From Acidisoma sp. L85 (GTDB lineage Bacteria > Pseudomonadota > Alphaproteobacteria > Acetobacterales > Acetobacteraceae), in assembly GCF_009765865.1 (NCBI RefSeq), contig NZ_LMUQ01000012.1, positions 115,446-179,445 of the forward strand: a DNA stretch of 64,000 nt, given 5' to 3'. How positions within the stretch are numbered: position 1 is the first letter of the stretch; each line of letters starts with the position of its first letter. This document shows positions 8,393 through 17,268 of this stretch, one piece after another. The position numbers were made by a program, and so were the translations under genes. Under the pieces are notes generated by a model, which ran no database searches, was not told where the DNA came from, and was given only the letters and a program-made list of their open reading frames with translations.

Positions 8393-9512
8393 AGACCCGA
8401 TTCTTCCATGTCACGCTGCGGCCGCGCAGATGGTTGACCGCGGAACCGACCGTCGCCGCCATGTAGAACAAGGCGATGAGCGGCAGGAAGGGGGCCCAGA
8501 GCGGGGTCAGACCATAGCGCCGCAGGCTGGGCAGGAAGCTGCCAGCCATCAGCACCCAGGCCGCCAGCCCGCACCAGCGGGTCGCGCCATGGCCGAACAG
8601 CGCGGCGGCGGGCGGCAGCAGCCAGACCAGCAGCATGCCGAAGATGGTGCCCGCTAGCAGCAACGGCGAGAACTTCAGCTGGACATAGGCGGTGCGCGCG
8701 ATCATCGCCCAGATGTCGCGCCAATGCGGATAGAGCCGGATCGACTTCGCCCGTTTCGTGTGGCCGAGCCAGATGCGGCCGCCACCGCTCTTCACCAGAC
8801 TGCCGACCGCCACGTCATCGATCATAGCGCCCCGCACCGCCGCGATGCCGCCCATGCGCTCGATCGCCCGGCGGCGCAGCATGATGGTGCCGCCCGCCGC
8901 CGCGCCCTGGCGATGGCGCGGATCCGCCGACCGACCGAAGGGGTAGAGCAGCTGGAAGAAATAGACGAAGGCGGGCACCAGCGCCCGCTCGGCGAAGCTC
9001 TCGCAGTTGAGCAGCACCATCTCGGAGACGAGGTCGAGATCCCCCGCCTCCGCCTTGGCCGCCAGCCGCGCCACATGATCCGGCTGATGCGCGATATCGG
9101 CATCCGTCAGCAGCACCAGCGGCGCGGTCGTCACGCCGAGGCCCTGATGCACCGCCCAGAGCTTGCCGCTCCAGCCCTCCGGCTTGGGCATGCCGGTGAT
9201 GACGGTCAACGGATGCGGTGCCCCCTCCGCCGCCTGGCGCGCCAAATCCGCGGTGCCGTCAGAACTGCCGTCATCGACCAGGATGACACGTAGCCGAGCG
9301 CCGCCGGGCAGCACCTGCCGCGTTAGGGAGCCGATGGCGGCGGCGATGGTCGGCGCCTCGTCCCGCGCAGGCACAACGACATCGACCGCCGGCAACACCA
9401 CCCCGGCCGCAACCGGCGGCAGGATCGGTCCGGCCTGCCAGTAACGGCCATGGAACAGGATAAGGCCGATCCAAACGGCCAAAGCGAGCATGGTGAAGGC
9501 GAGCGGGATCAT
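8385..9512 (-). CDS. hpnB: Hopanoid-associated glycosyltransferase HpnB
   Basis: Family 2 glycosyltransferase associated with hopene biosynthesis; its exact substrate is not settled. From the ATG at 9512 it is 375 residues. An N-terminal TM helix (LAFTMLALAVWIGLILF) is followed by a GT-A domain with VDVVVPARDEAPTI, the DDGSSDGT nucleotide-binding loop and the LLTDADIAH DxD-type metal site. Hydrophobic helices at the C-terminus (LLLAGTIFGMLLVWLLP and LWAPFLPLIALFYMAA) make it a membrane protein. GTG one codon upstream is an alternative start. It is the second gene of the hopanoid operon, about 76 bases after hpnA. Confidence 0.93.
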   Translation of the reverse strand: MIPLAFTMLALAVWIGLILFHGRYWQAGPILPPVAAGVVLPAVDVVVPARDEAPTIAAAIGSLTRQVLPGGARLRVILVDDGSSDGTADLARQAAEGAPHPLTVITGMPKPEGWSGKLWAVHQGLGVTTAPLVLLTDADIAHQPDHVARLAAKAEAGDLDLVSEMVLLNCESFAERALVPAFVYFFQLLYPFGRSADPRHRQGAAAGGTIMLRRRAIERMGGIAAVRGAMIDDVAVGSLVKSGGGRIWLGHTKRAKSIRLYPHWRDIWAMIARTAYVQLKFSPLLLAGTIFGMLLVWLLPPAAALFGHGATRWCGLAAWVLMAGSFLPSLRRYGLTPLWAPFLPLIALFYMAATVGSAVNHLRGRSVTWKNRVYG

Positions 9513-9588
9513 CACCGGCCGAGATAGCCTCTCCCCGCCGCTCCGTCGACATCCTGCGGCGCGACAGAAGCGGGCAAGCGCCGGGAGG

Positions 9589-10596
9589 TTAGCGGCGCGT
9601 GAAATAGCCCTCGGTCTTGAACCAGTCGATGGCATCACGCACCGCCTCGAAAGCGGGGCGGTGCGTGTAGCCCAGTTCGGCCTCGGCCTTGGCGGAGGAG
9701 AAATACATCATCTTGCGCGCCATCTTGAGGTGGTCGCGCGTCAGCCTCGGTTCGCCGCCGGTCAGCCGGGCGATGCGTTCCGCGAGATAGGCGGCGGGCA
9801 CCAGCGGGCCGATCGGCAGCCGCGCCCGCCGCCTCGGCTTGCCCATGACGCTATCCACCATGGCCAGCACCTCGCCCATCGAGATGTTGTCGCCGCCCAG
9901 GATATAGCGCTCGCCGATGCGCCCGCGTTCCAGCGCCAGCAGATGGCCGATGGCGCAGTCATCGACATGCACTACGCTGAGCCCGGTCTCGACATAGGCC
10001 GGCATGCGGCCCATCGCGGCATCGCGGATCATGGCGCCGGTGGGTGTCGGCTTCACATCGCCCGGACCAATCGGCGCGGCCGGGTTGACGATCACGACGG
10101 GGACGCCCTCCGCCGCGCATTCGAGCGCCGCCTGCTCGGCGAGGTATTTCGATTTCTTGTAGAAGCCAGCGATCTTCTTGTAGATCACCGGTGTCGTCTC
10201 GATAGCGGGCGGCTCGCCATGCGCCGTCAGGCCAAGCGCCGCGACGCTGCTGGTATAGACGATCCGCTCGGCCCCCGCTTCGGCCGCGAGACGCAGCAGG
10301 CCGCGCGTCGATTCCACATTGGTGGTGAGCATAGGCTCGGGGTCGGGCACCCAGATGCGATAGTCAGCAGCGACATGAAAGACCCAGCGGCACCCGGCCA
10401 TGCCACGCCGCAGGGAGTGGGAGTCGTTGAGGTCGCCCTCCACCAATTCCGCCGGCAGGCCCGCGACATTCCGCCGGTCGCTACCGCGGCGGACCAGGAG
10501 GCGGAGAGGGTAACCGCGTTGCGCCAGCAGGCGAGCCACGGCGGCGCCGACGAAGCCGGTGGCGCCGGTGACGAAAGTTAGATCTTGGTCCGCCAT
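9589..10596 (-). CDS. hpnA: Hopanoid-associated sugar epimerase HpnA
   Basis: Short-chain dehydrogenase/reductase of the extended NAD-dependent epimerase type, the standard first gene of the hpn operon. The NAD-binding glycine motif TGATGFVGAAVARLL is at the N-terminus, followed by GDLNDSHSL and FHVAADYRIW. YTSSVAALG and the catalytic YKKSK segment come later. The ATG at 10596 is preferred because GGAAG lies about nine bases upstream; an ATG three codons earlier (10605) would have almost no spacing. It is 335 residues, of usual length. The operon promoter should lie in 10597-10900, but no clear box was identified. Confidence 0.94.
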   Translation of the reverse strand: MADQDLTFVTGATGFVGAAVARLLAQRGYPLRLLVRRGSDRRNVAGLPAELVEGDLNDSHSLRRGMAGCRWVFHVAADYRIWVPDPEPMLTTNVESTRGLLRLAAEAGAERIVYTSSVAALGLTAHGEPPAIETTPVIYKKIAGFYKKSKYLAEQAALECAAEGVPVVIVNPAAPIGPGDVKPTPTGAMIRDAAMGRMPAYVETGLSVVHVDDCAIGHLLALERGRIGERYILGGDNISMGEVLAMVDSVMGKPRRRARLPIGPLVPAAYLAERIARLTGGEPRLTRDHLKMARKMMYFSSAKAEAELGYTHRPAFEAVRDAIDWFKTEGYFTRR

Positions 10597-10944
10597 TTCA
10601 CTCATCTTCCACGCGTTGCGAGCTTTTAGAGAGCGTCGCTCGCGGCGAGGCAAGGCATGCATCGGATTTGTGCGGATAGCCGAATCGCCATGCTTCAACA
10701 CGGCGTCCCGCTCGCAGGGCTGCAAAAGGAAGCATGGAAGACGATCCGCAAGGGCTGAGTCCTAAGCCTGCAAGCCAAAGGACGCGCCGCCAGCGATCCC
10801 GCTTCTTAACCGAAACAAGTTGCGCCAGGCCGGAGCTTCGCCGGAAATCCCAGCCTTTCGCTTTCGACCCCACCCGCAGCAGCGATCGTCAAGCTTCAAC
10901 ACTCTGGTTCGCGTGGCAGGCTGCTACGAGCAGTGCGGAGGATG

Positions 10945-11220
10945 ACCCGAACCGGTGGCGAGACCATCGACAGCACACAATTCGAGACGTCGCTCGACAT
11001 CGGCCCGACATCCGCGCGCGCATCGCGATGACAGACCATGGATATGACAACCAAGCCAACCGGCGGCGGCACTCGTGCGCGGTGTCACACCGATATCTTG
11101 CGCCGCGAAAACTCCGCGCAGAGAGGAGGCTTTCTCCCGAAACGCCTTTACAAGCTCCGGGCGATCATCAAACCGACAATCGGCAAGCTCGAGCGGTTAA
11201 AACGCGTCGCGACACGCTAA
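10945..11220 (+). pseudogene. Decayed IS5-type transposase fragment
   Basis: The C-terminal part of a DDE transposase can be read across three frames. GGETIDSTQFETSLDIGP is followed by MTDHGYDNQANR (the region that carries the second catalytic Asp in such elements), and then GGFLPKRLYKLRAIIKPTIG and KLERLKRVATR before a stop. These match the order found near the end of IS5-family transposases (a GGE/DSTQFE segment, DKGYDSKANR, LYK.RARIEQ..GKLKRFKR). At least two frameshifts and loss of the last part show it is dead. No terminal inverted repeats could be identified. Confidence 0.7.
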
Positions 11221-11272
11221 AAAAACCGACATCAGTTACTGAGCGATGATCAGTTTTGCATGCGGGCTGATG

Positions 11273-11378
11273 CTGGCTAAATCTGCCCACACGGCCTAGC
11301 GGTAGAGCAGGAGCCTGTACAGCTCCCGCTCCTTGCAGCCTATGCTTGGATCTTCTGGAGTGGTAGAGATTTAGGGCT
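11273..11378 (+). other. tRNA-like or structured RNA segment of unknown nature
   Basis: The arms CTAAATCT (about 11277-11284) and AGATTTAG (about 11367-11374) could close a fold. Inside, GGTAGAGCAGG resembles a tRNA D-arm, and GGAGC-CTGTACA-GCTCC forms a perfect five-bp stem with a seven-base loop whose central triplet is GTA, as in a tyrosine tRNA anticodon arm. No T-arm (GTTCGA-type) follows and the spacing exceeds that of a normal tRNA. It is either a decayed tRNA or a chance or other structured element. Confidence 0.25.
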
Positions 11379-11830
11379 GTCCTACGCGGCCCCCGCCGGC
11401 CGATCGATTTTCCAGTTCTTGCTCTAGCGACGGAGCACCCGCAACGCGAGTCGGAATATAGCCAAAGACCTGCGGCGGGATTGGGAGGTTACCGAGGTAA
11501 TTGGAAAATTGAGGATGTCGGACCTGGCCGTAGGTGGGAGGAAGAGTGGGTGGCTGGACGTAGGTGGGAGAATGAGCGGCAGGCCGCTGAGACGGACGCC
11601 CGAACAATCCGCCAATAGTTCGTCGGAAATTGAATCGAGTGCGGTCCTTAACCTGAGAAGCAACGGGTGGCTTTTCTCCTTTCTTGGGAACAGTGAATTT
11701 CTTTAGAGGGCCGTTCCATGGCCCCTCACTTCATGTTGAACCACTAGCTGGATTTATTTGCATCAGAACCTCCTGAAAAACGCAGTATGCGCCGACACCG
11801 TTAAAGCACTCTTTGTTTTCTGTATCGTTA

Positions 11831-11854
11831 TCGAAATGATATATATCATTTCGA
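11831..11854. repeat. 24-bp perfect palindrome
   Basis: The left arm TCGAAATGATAT (11831-11842) and right arm ATATCATTTCGA (11843-11854) are exact reverse complements without a spacer. Such symmetry suits an operator or a cruciform. It abuts the hairpin starting at 11854. Confidence 0.85.
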
Positions 11855-11878
11855 AGCTCGCTCCGAGCGAGCTTTTTC
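11854..11878 (+). terminator. Hairpin followed by T-run, terminator-like
   Basis: AAGCTCGC (11854-11861) pairs with GCGAGCTT (11867-11874) around a TCCGA loop. It is followed on the plus strand by three more Ts (five in a row at 11873-11877), which is the form of a Rho-independent terminator. No plausible plus-strand gene ends just upstream, so what it would terminate is unclear. Confidence 0.45.
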
Positions 11879-12253
11879 CTTTGGCTCGGGGAGGCGCCCC
11901 CAAACCGGCGTTGCTTGGGAAAGGTCTTGTTAGCGGATTCCATAGTCATGCATTTTCTTTAGGAAGGCACACGTGAGGACCAACGCTCGCGTTTCAGCAA
12001 GCTTTTGTTGGGCATGAAAGACTAAACATCAATCGCCGCTTTGAACGCAGTCACCACCAACATGGATTGTTTTTGCGTGGAAATCGAAAATTCAATATCT
12101 TCATAGGATATGCGTCGCAGGCAAATGGGCCGAGTCGGGAAATAATTCGTTTCTATCCATAAAATTGCTGAACGCACCATCGCTCTCGGCGCGACAGCTC
12201 GATCCCAATCGAGCCGCTGCGCCGAAGCGTCATTATCTCCGAGGTTTCAGACT

Positions 12254-14716
12254 CTACCGCAGCCGGGCCGCCGTCGCCTTCGTGACCGCAGCCACCACCT
12301 TCGCCGAAGCCTCCTCGATCTCCGCCTCGGTCAGGCTCGCCGCGCGAGGTTGAAACGTCACCTCGATACCCAGCGACTTGAAACCCGCCTCCAAACGCTC
12401 GCCCTGATAGACGTCGAACAACACGACGCTCGCCACCAGATCACGCACCGCGCCGCGCGCCGCGCGCAGCACATCATCGGCCGGCGTCGCGGCTTCGGCC
12501 AGAAAAGCGAAGTCGCGGCGGATCGGCTGGAAGGCCGACAGCACGGGCGCCACCTTGCGACGACGCTTCGGCTCCGGAATCGCATCGAGGAAAATCTCGA
12601 ACGCGACCGCCTCCGTCGGAAGGTCCAGCGCGCGGACCACGCTCGGATGCAGTACGCCGAACTGCGCCAAGACCGTCTTCGGCCCCTGCCGCACCACGCC
12701 CGAGCGGCCCGGATGGTAGAAGACCGGCGCATCGGCTGAGACGCTCAACGCCTCCGAAGGCACGCCCAGTGCCGTCAGCGCCGCCCAGACATCCGCCTTC
12801 GCATCCAGCGCCGAAACACCCCGGGCCGGCTCCGCCCAATCGCGCGGTGTCTCGCCCGTCCTCAGTCCGGCCGCCACAACCTGTTGGGTATTGCGCGCGC
12901 CGTCGCGGAAAGCGGGACCGATCTCGAACAAGCCGAGATCGGGGAAGCCGCGCGCCGCGTTGCGCGCGGCAGCCGAGGCCAGGGTGATCAGCGGCGTGGT
13001 GCGTAGCTGATCGAGATCCGAGGCGATGGGATTGACCAGACGCAGCCCCTCCGCCGTGTCTCCAAACCGCGCGGCGACGCGGCTATCGGCGAAGCTGAAG
13101 GTTACCGCCTCCGACAAGCCCCGCGCGGCGAGCACGCGGCGCACCGTCGCGGCACGGACCTGGCGCGGCGTGAGCGTCGCCTTGGGCACGGCGGAGGCCG
13201 CTGGCAACGACGCCGCCGGTACCCGGTCGATGCCCCAGATGCGCAGCACCTCCTCGATGAGATCGACCTCGGGCTCGATGGCCGCGACGCCGGCTTCCAT
13301 CTGGGCGATCTGATCGGGGCTCAGCGCCTTCGCCGGTTCCAGCGCGCCGCGCCCCGCGATGTCGTTGCGCCAGGACGGCACGGAAACGGTGATGCTTTCC
13401 GCATCTCGGCCGACCAAGCCAAAGCCCAGACGGCGCAGGATGGCTTCCGCCTCGTCCTCCGGCACCTCGGCGCCGCCGAAATCTCGGAGCCGGGCGAAGC
13501 GCAAACTCGCGGTGCGGCGCCACGCGGGCTCCGCACCGTCGGAGGTCACCTCGCTCGCCTCCCCGCCGCAGAGATCCAGGATCATTTGGGTCGCTGCTTC
13601 CATCGCGGCCGGCATCAGCGCGGAATCGATGCCGCGCTCGAAACGCGACCGGGCGTCAGACGAAATCTGCTGGCGCCGGCCGGTCAGTGCGATGGCGACC
13701 GGATCAAACCAGGCGCATTCGACGAAGACGTCGGTCGTGGCCTCCGTACAGCCGGTCGCCTCGCCGCCGACGATCCCGCCGAGCGACTGCACCCCGGCGG
13801 CATCGGCAATCACGCAATCCTCGGGCGTGACGGTGACGTCCTTGCCGTTAAGCGCGCGGAAGGTCTCGCCGTTGCCGGGGCGGAGCGTCAGCGTGTCACC
13901 TGAGATTGCCGCAACATCAAAAACATGGAGGGGACGGCCGAGGTCGATCGTGAAGAAGTTGGTGATGTCGACCAGCGCGCTGATCGGCCGCAGGCCGATG
14001 GCACGCAGACGATCCTGTAGCCAGGCCGGGCTCGGGCCATTCTTCACGGCGCGAATGGTGCGTCCGAGTACCCAGGGGCAGACCTGTGGCATCTCAATCT
14101 TCCAAGACACGGAACTTGCGCCTTTTCCGACCACAACCTCCGGCTGGAAAGTCTTCAACGCGCCGATCCCGGCCGCCGCCAGATCCCGCGCGATGCCGCG
14201 TATCGCCAGCGCGTCACCCCGGTTAGGCGTCACCGCGATCTCGACCACCGGGTCATCCAGCCCCGCCCAGGTGGCGTAGGACCGACCGACCGGCGCATCG
14301 GCCGGCAGGTCGAGAATGCCATCGTGATCCTCGCCGAGGCCGAGCTCGCGCGCCGAGCACAGCATCCCCATGGAGGCCACGCCGCGAATCTCGCCCGCCT
14401 TCAGCAGCATGCCGGAGCCCGGGATGACGGCACCGACCGGGGCGAAAACCCCCTTCATGCCGGTCCGTGCATTCGGCGCGCCACAGACGACCGAGACCGG
14501 TCCCTCGCCGGCATCCACCGTGCAGACACGCAGGCGATCGGCATTCGGGTGCTGCACCGCCTCGATGACGTGGGCGATGCGAAAGGGCGCCAGCGCCGCA
14601 CCGGGATCGGCCACGCCCTCAAGCTCCAGTCCGACGCCGGTGAGCTTGTCGGTGATGGAGGCGAGATCAGCCTTGGTATCGAGATGGTCGCGCAACCACG
14701 AGAGGGTGAACTTCAT
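12254..14716 (-). CDS. pheT: Phenylalanine-tRNA ligase beta subunit
   Basis: Beta subunit of the alpha2-beta2 phenylalanyl-tRNA synthetase, which charges tRNA-Phe. The 820 residues are full length. An N-terminal segment (MKFTLSWLRDHLDT) is followed by a tRNA-binding OB domain (near PFRIAHVIEAVQHPNADRL). B3/B4 editing and B5 domains follow, and the C-terminal ferredoxin-like anticodon-binding domain includes AFQPIRRDFAFL and SLGIEVTFQP. It lies downstream of pheS, separated by about 160 bases that contain a family A dyad repeat. Confidence 0.98.
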   Translation of the reverse strand: MKFTLSWLRDHLDTKADLASITDKLTGVGLELEGVADPGAALAPFRIAHVIEAVQHPNADRLRVCTVDAGEGPVSVVCGAPNARTGMKGVFAPVGAVIPGSGMLLKAGEIRGVASMGMLCSARELGLGEDHDGILDLPADAPVGRSYATWAGLDDPVVEIAVTPNRGDALAIRGIARDLAAAGIGALKTFQPEVVVGKGASSVSWKIEMPQVCPWVLGRTIRAVKNGPSPAWLQDRLRAIGLRPISALVDITNFFTIDLGRPLHVFDVAAISGDTLTLRPGNGETFRALNGKDVTVTPEDCVIADAAGVQSLGGIVGGEATGCTEATTDVFVECAWFDPVAIALTGRRQQISSDARSRFERGIDSALMPAAMEAATQMILDLCGGEASEVTSDGAEPAWRRTASLRFARLRDFGGAEVPEDEAEAILRRLGFGLVGRDAESITVSVPSWRNDIAGRGALEPAKALSPDQIAQMEAGVAAIEPEVDLIEEVLRIWGIDRVPAASLPAASAVPKATLTPRQVRAATVRRVLAARGLSEAVTFSFADSRVAARFGDTAEGLRLVNPIASDLDQLRTTPLITLASAAARNAARGFPDLGLFEIGPAFRDGARNTQQVVAAGLRTGETPRDWAEPARGVSALDAKADVWAALTALGVPSEALSVSADAPVFYHPGRSGVVRQGPKTVLAQFGVLHPSVVRALDLPTEAVAFEIFLDAIPEPKRRRKVAPVLSAFQPIRRDFAFLAEAATPADDVLRAARGAVRDLVASVVLFDVYQGERLEAGFKSLGIEVTFQPRAASLTEAEIEEASAKVVAAVTKATAARLR

Positions 14717-14763
14717 GGCTGCGAGATCCTGCTGAGAACCACTTGGTCGACGCGCATACGCCC

Positions 14764-14835
14764 GTCACGCTCGGATCCACGCCTTGCTTGCTCCGCGCAG
14801 AAAAGGCGCGGATGGCACGCCTGCGCGTGCCATGA
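14764..14835. repeat. Intergenic dyad repeat, family A (divergent copy)
   Basis: It begins GTCACGCTCGGATCCACGCC and ends GCGTGCCATGAC, with internal AAAAGGCGCGGATGGCACGC. The outline (GTCAYGCTCGG...GGATCCACGCCTT ... GCATGAC-like end) matches the elements at 24126-24211 and 25633-25717. It lies between pheS and pheT. Confidence 0.7.
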
Positions 14836-14875
14836 CGGTGCAATTGCGGCCTGGGGATTAAGACTGGTCACGACC

Positions 14876-15943
14876 TCACACCCCCTCATGCAACATCGCC
14901 GGCTGGAAGGGCGAGCTGCCGTAATGCCGCAGCCAGCGGATGTCGCTCTCGTAGAACAGCCGAAGATCCGAGATGCCGTGCTTGAGCATGGTCACCCGCT
15001 CCACCCCCATCCCGAAGGCGAAGCCCTGCCATTCCCGGGGATCGATGCCGCAATTGGCCAGAACCTTGGGATGCACCATCCCGCTGCCCAGGATCTCAAG
15101 CCAATCGCCCCCGGCGCCGAGTTCGCCGGTGCGGCGGTTCCAGCCGATATCGACCTCCATGGAAGGTTCCGTGAACGGAAAGTAGCTGGCGCGGAACCGC
15201 ACGGGCAGATTGGAGATAGCGAAGAACGCACGGAGGAAATCCGTCAGGCAGCCCTTCAGATGTCCAAGCGTGATGCCGCGATCCAGCACCAGTCCCTCGC
15301 ATTGGTGGAACATCGGGCTATGCGTCGCGTCATGATCGGCGCGGTAAGTGCGGCCGGGTACGATGAGGCGCAGCGGCGGCGGCTCCGACAGCATCGAGAT
15401 GATCTGCACCGAGCTCGTATGCGTCCGCAGCACCAGCGGCTGCCCGCCGTCCATCCCGGACAGGTAGAAGGTGTCCATGTCGCTGCGTGCCGAGTGATGC
15501 GCCGGCATGTTCAGCGCGCCGAAATTATACCAATCGGTCTCGACATCCGGCCCCTCGGCCATGCTGAAGCCCATGGCGCCGAAAATCGCGACCATCTCCT
15601 CGATGGTGCGGCTGATCGGGTGGATGACGCCGCGCGGCCCCAATGACGGTGGCAGGGAGACATCCATCCGCTCGCTGGCCAGCCGGGTATCGAGCGCCAC
15701 GGCGTCCAGCACCGCCTGCCGCATCGAGAGCACAGCCTCAAGCCCGTCCCGCAGCGCATTGACCGCCGCGCCACGTGCCTTGCGTTCATCAGCTGGAATC
15801 TGGCCCAGGCCGCGCAACAGGCCGGTGATGCGCCCCTGCTTGCCCAGGAACGCCACCCGTACCGCATCGAGCCCGCGCGGGTCGGCGGCGGCGGCGATGG
15901 CCGCCTCGGCCTCGGCCTGGAGGGCGGCGATGTCATCTGGCAT
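14876..15943 (-). CDS. pheS: Phenylalanine-tRNA ligase alpha subunit
   Basis: Catalytic alpha subunit of phenylalanyl-tRNA synthetase, a class II aaRS. At 355 residues, it has an N-terminal coiled-coil arm (LQAEAEAAIAAAADPRGLDA). Class II motifs follow: motif 1 region HPISRTIEEMVAIF, motif 2 PGRTYRADHDATHSPMFHQ and motif 3 GFAFGMGVERVTML, with LRTHTSSVQI between. The ATG at 15943 is preferred over a TTG seven codons upstream because GGAG sits at good distance. It is preceded by a strong UUCG-loop hairpin after rplT and followed by pheT. Confidence 0.98.
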   Translation of the reverse strand: MPDDIAALQAEAEAAIAAAADPRGLDAVRVAFLGKQGRITGLLRGLGQIPADERKARGAAVNALRDGLEAVLSMRQAVLDAVALDTRLASERMDVSLPPSLGPRGVIHPISRTIEEMVAIFGAMGFSMAEGPDVETDWYNFGALNMPAHHSARSDMDTFYLSGMDGGQPLVLRTHTSSVQIISMLSEPPPLRLIVPGRTYRADHDATHSPMFHQCEGLVLDRGITLGHLKGCLTDFLRAFFAISNLPVRFRASYFPFTEPSMEVDIGWNRRTGELGAGGDWLEILGSGMVHPKVLANCGIDPREWQGFAFGMGVERVTMLKHGISDLRLFYESDIRWLRHYGSSPFQPAMLHEGV

Positions 15944-15965
15944 GGCTGGGCTCCGATACAGCAAA

Positions 15966-15987
15966 GGCCGCCTGCGAACAGGCGGCC
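15966..15987 (-). terminator. UUCG-loop hairpin between rplT and pheS
   Basis: A nine-bp perfect stem (GGCCGCCTG / CAGGCGGCC on the minus strand) closes a TTCG tetraloop, followed by TTTGCTG. It lies 47 bases after the rplT stop and 23 bases before the pheS start. It could be a terminator or attenuator controlling read-through from the ribosomal protein genes into pheST. The T-run is short. Confidence 0.65.
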
Positions 15988-16033
15988 CTCGGTTCTGTCA
16001 CGCGACGCTTGCGCCCGTTTCCGGGCAGCGACG

Positions 16034-16426
16034 TCAGGCGGCGGCGGGTTCTGCCGCTGCGGCGGGCGAGGCTTCGAGGACGGCCTGCACCTGCTTCACG
16101 ATGGCGCTAAAGGTCGTCGCGTCATCAAAAGCGATGGCGGCCAGGACCTTGCGGTCCATCTCGACATTGGCGAGCTTCAGCCCGTAGATGAACTGGCTAT
16201 AGGTCAGCCCCTGCTCACGCACGGCGGCGTTGATGCGCTGGATCCAGAGAGCCCGGAACTCCCGCTTCTTGTTGCGCCGGTCGCGGTAGGCATATTGCAG
16301 CGACTTCTCGAGACGCTCGAGCGCGATGCGGTAATTGGTGGAGGAACGGCCGACAAAGCCCTTGGACTGAGCGAGGACCTTCTTGTGCCGGGCGTGGGTA
16401 GTCGTGCCGCGTTTTACACGTGCCAT
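16034..16426 (-). CDS. rplT: 50S ribosomal protein L20
   Basis: Component of the large ribosomal subunit that binds 23S rRNA early in assembly. The sequence starts [20 protein letters not shown] and contains the family segments [20 protein letters not shown] and [20 protein letters not shown]. It is 130 residues, slightly longer than typical because of an Ala-rich tail ([11 protein letters not shown]). It lies 14 bases after rpmI, in the usual rpmI-rplT order. Confidence 0.98.
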   Translation of the reverse strand: MARVKRGTTTHARHKKVLAQSKGFVGRSSTNYRIALERLEKSLQYAYRDRRNKKREFRALWIQRINAAVREQGLTYSQFIYGLKLANVEMDRKVLAAIAFDDATTFSAIVKQVQAVLEASPAAAAEPAAA

Positions 16427-16440
16427 GGTTCAGTGCTCCC

Positions 16441-16644
16441 TCAAACCAGCCCGTAGGGGGCCCACTGCTTCACCGTCTTCGCATCCATGTCGGTGAGCGT
16501 CTGGGAGCCGCGATTGGTCCGCTTCATCTTCTGCGGGCGGTTGATCAGGCCGTGGCGCTTGTTGCCGGGGCCGGCCAGAACCTTGCCGCGTGCCGTGATC
16601 TTGAATCGCTTCTTGACCGACGACTTGGTCTTCAACTTGGGCAT
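16441..16644 (-). CDS. rpmI: 50S ribosomal protein L35
   Basis: Small basic large-subunit protein. The start ATG at 16644 gives the canonical [17 protein letters not shown] beginning and a 67-residue product, the family's normal length. GGAG precedes the start. It is the first gene of rpmI-rplT-(hairpin)-pheS-pheT. infC, often found immediately upstream of rpmI, is not present in the 150 bases upstream or elsewhere in the window. Confidence 0.97.
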   Translation of the reverse strand: MPKLKTKSSVKKRFKITARGKVLAGPGNKRHGLINRPQKMKRTNRGSQTLTDMDAKTVKQWAPYGLV

Positions 16645-16789
16645 TTCGAACTCCTTCGGATAAGCCCCGTCCAGCGGATCCCCAATGGGATCCCGGGCGA
16701 GCGTCGTGGCCAGGCATGCCCACACAGGCCTGGCGCACAGACGAATGAGGGGCGGCGTATAGCCAAGCCGGCCCGTCTCGGCAAGTGCC

Positions 16790-16948
16790 TCAGCCGGCGG
16801 CCGAGGTTTGCGGTCTCAACCGGCCCTCCGCGCGGTCCGCCAGCATGCGTCCTCCGTCGAACACGGCCCCCGCTCCGTCGGAAAGCGCCCCTGTCACGTT
16901 AGCCGCTACATCGACCCGCGACAGAGCATCCATGCGATCCATAATCAT
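16790..16948 (-). CDS. Small hypothetical protein, 52 aa
   Basis: Not recognised. The ATG at 16948 is preceded by GAGAGGG at about eight bases, a good ribosome site that supports translation. The sequence ([20 protein letters not shown] at the start) has a small-residue-rich middle ([20 protein letters not shown]) and no clear membrane segment. It is co-oriented with rpmI, which starts 145 bases downstream. It could be a leader-type or simply hypothetical peptide. Confidence 0.4.
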   Translation of the reverse strand: MIMDRMDALSRVDVAANVTGALSDGAGAVFDGGRMLADRAEGRLRPQTSAAG

Positions 16949-17226
16949 AACCCTCTCGTTGGTGGCGACCCATTGTGGCGCGGGCCGATCGTGACGGCGA
17001 CGAGGATTATGTGAAGCCGATGCGGCGTGCCACAGGTGGCAGCGGCCTTCGATTGAAAGCATGCGCACCAATTAATTTAGATCAGCAGTTAGAACAGACG
17101 GTTCGGCAGCGCGATCCAGTAACGTTATTATATCGCGACTATATAATTTCTATCTAGTGAGATCGGCTTACTGAGTCCCAAAGATTTATCGCCGATGCGC
17201 TGACGCGGCCGGACACATACCCAACA

Positions 17227-17266
17227 GCAAACATCATGTCCAAGATCCCCCGGACATGATGTTTGC
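17227..17266. repeat. Perfect 15-bp inverted repeat
   Basis: GCAAACATCATGTCC (17227-17241) and GGACATGATGTTTGC (17252-17266) are exact reverse complements around a ten-base spacer AAGATCCCCC. There is no T-run on either side, so it looks more like a binding site, recombination-related dyad or processed hairpin than a simple terminator. Confidence 0.85.
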
Positions 17267-17268
17267 AA

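Larger units (their letters stand above)
10597..12253. other. Gene-poor region between hpnA and pheT
   Basis: About 1.66 kb without a confident intact gene. It holds the decayed IS5-type transposase, a tRNA-like fold and a 24-bp palindrome with an adjacent hairpin, listed separately. Two minus-strand frames are possible but weak. 11371-11607 has only a TTG start; its frame is open further upstream, and it is Pro-rich (PPTLPPTYGQ). 11731-11949 is 72 aa and begins MTMESANKTFPKQ, but the palindrome and hairpin lie inside it. Neither has a good ribosome site or a recognisable family. Confidence 0.4.

Noticed and set aside
10734..11249. 171-codon plus-strand frame
   Set aside because: Only a short piece (HGYDNQANR) is protein-like, and it belongs to a frameshifted IS5-type transposase remnant.
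11273..11378. Functional tRNA-Tyr gene
   Set aside because: The anticodon-like arm is perfect, but the T-arm and matching acceptor spacing are missing, so it is not called as a tRNA.
14324..15646. 440-codon plus-strand open frame spanning pheT-pheS
   Set aside because: It crosses two well-identified synthetase genes on the other strand and has an Arg/His-rich composition typical of a shadow frame.
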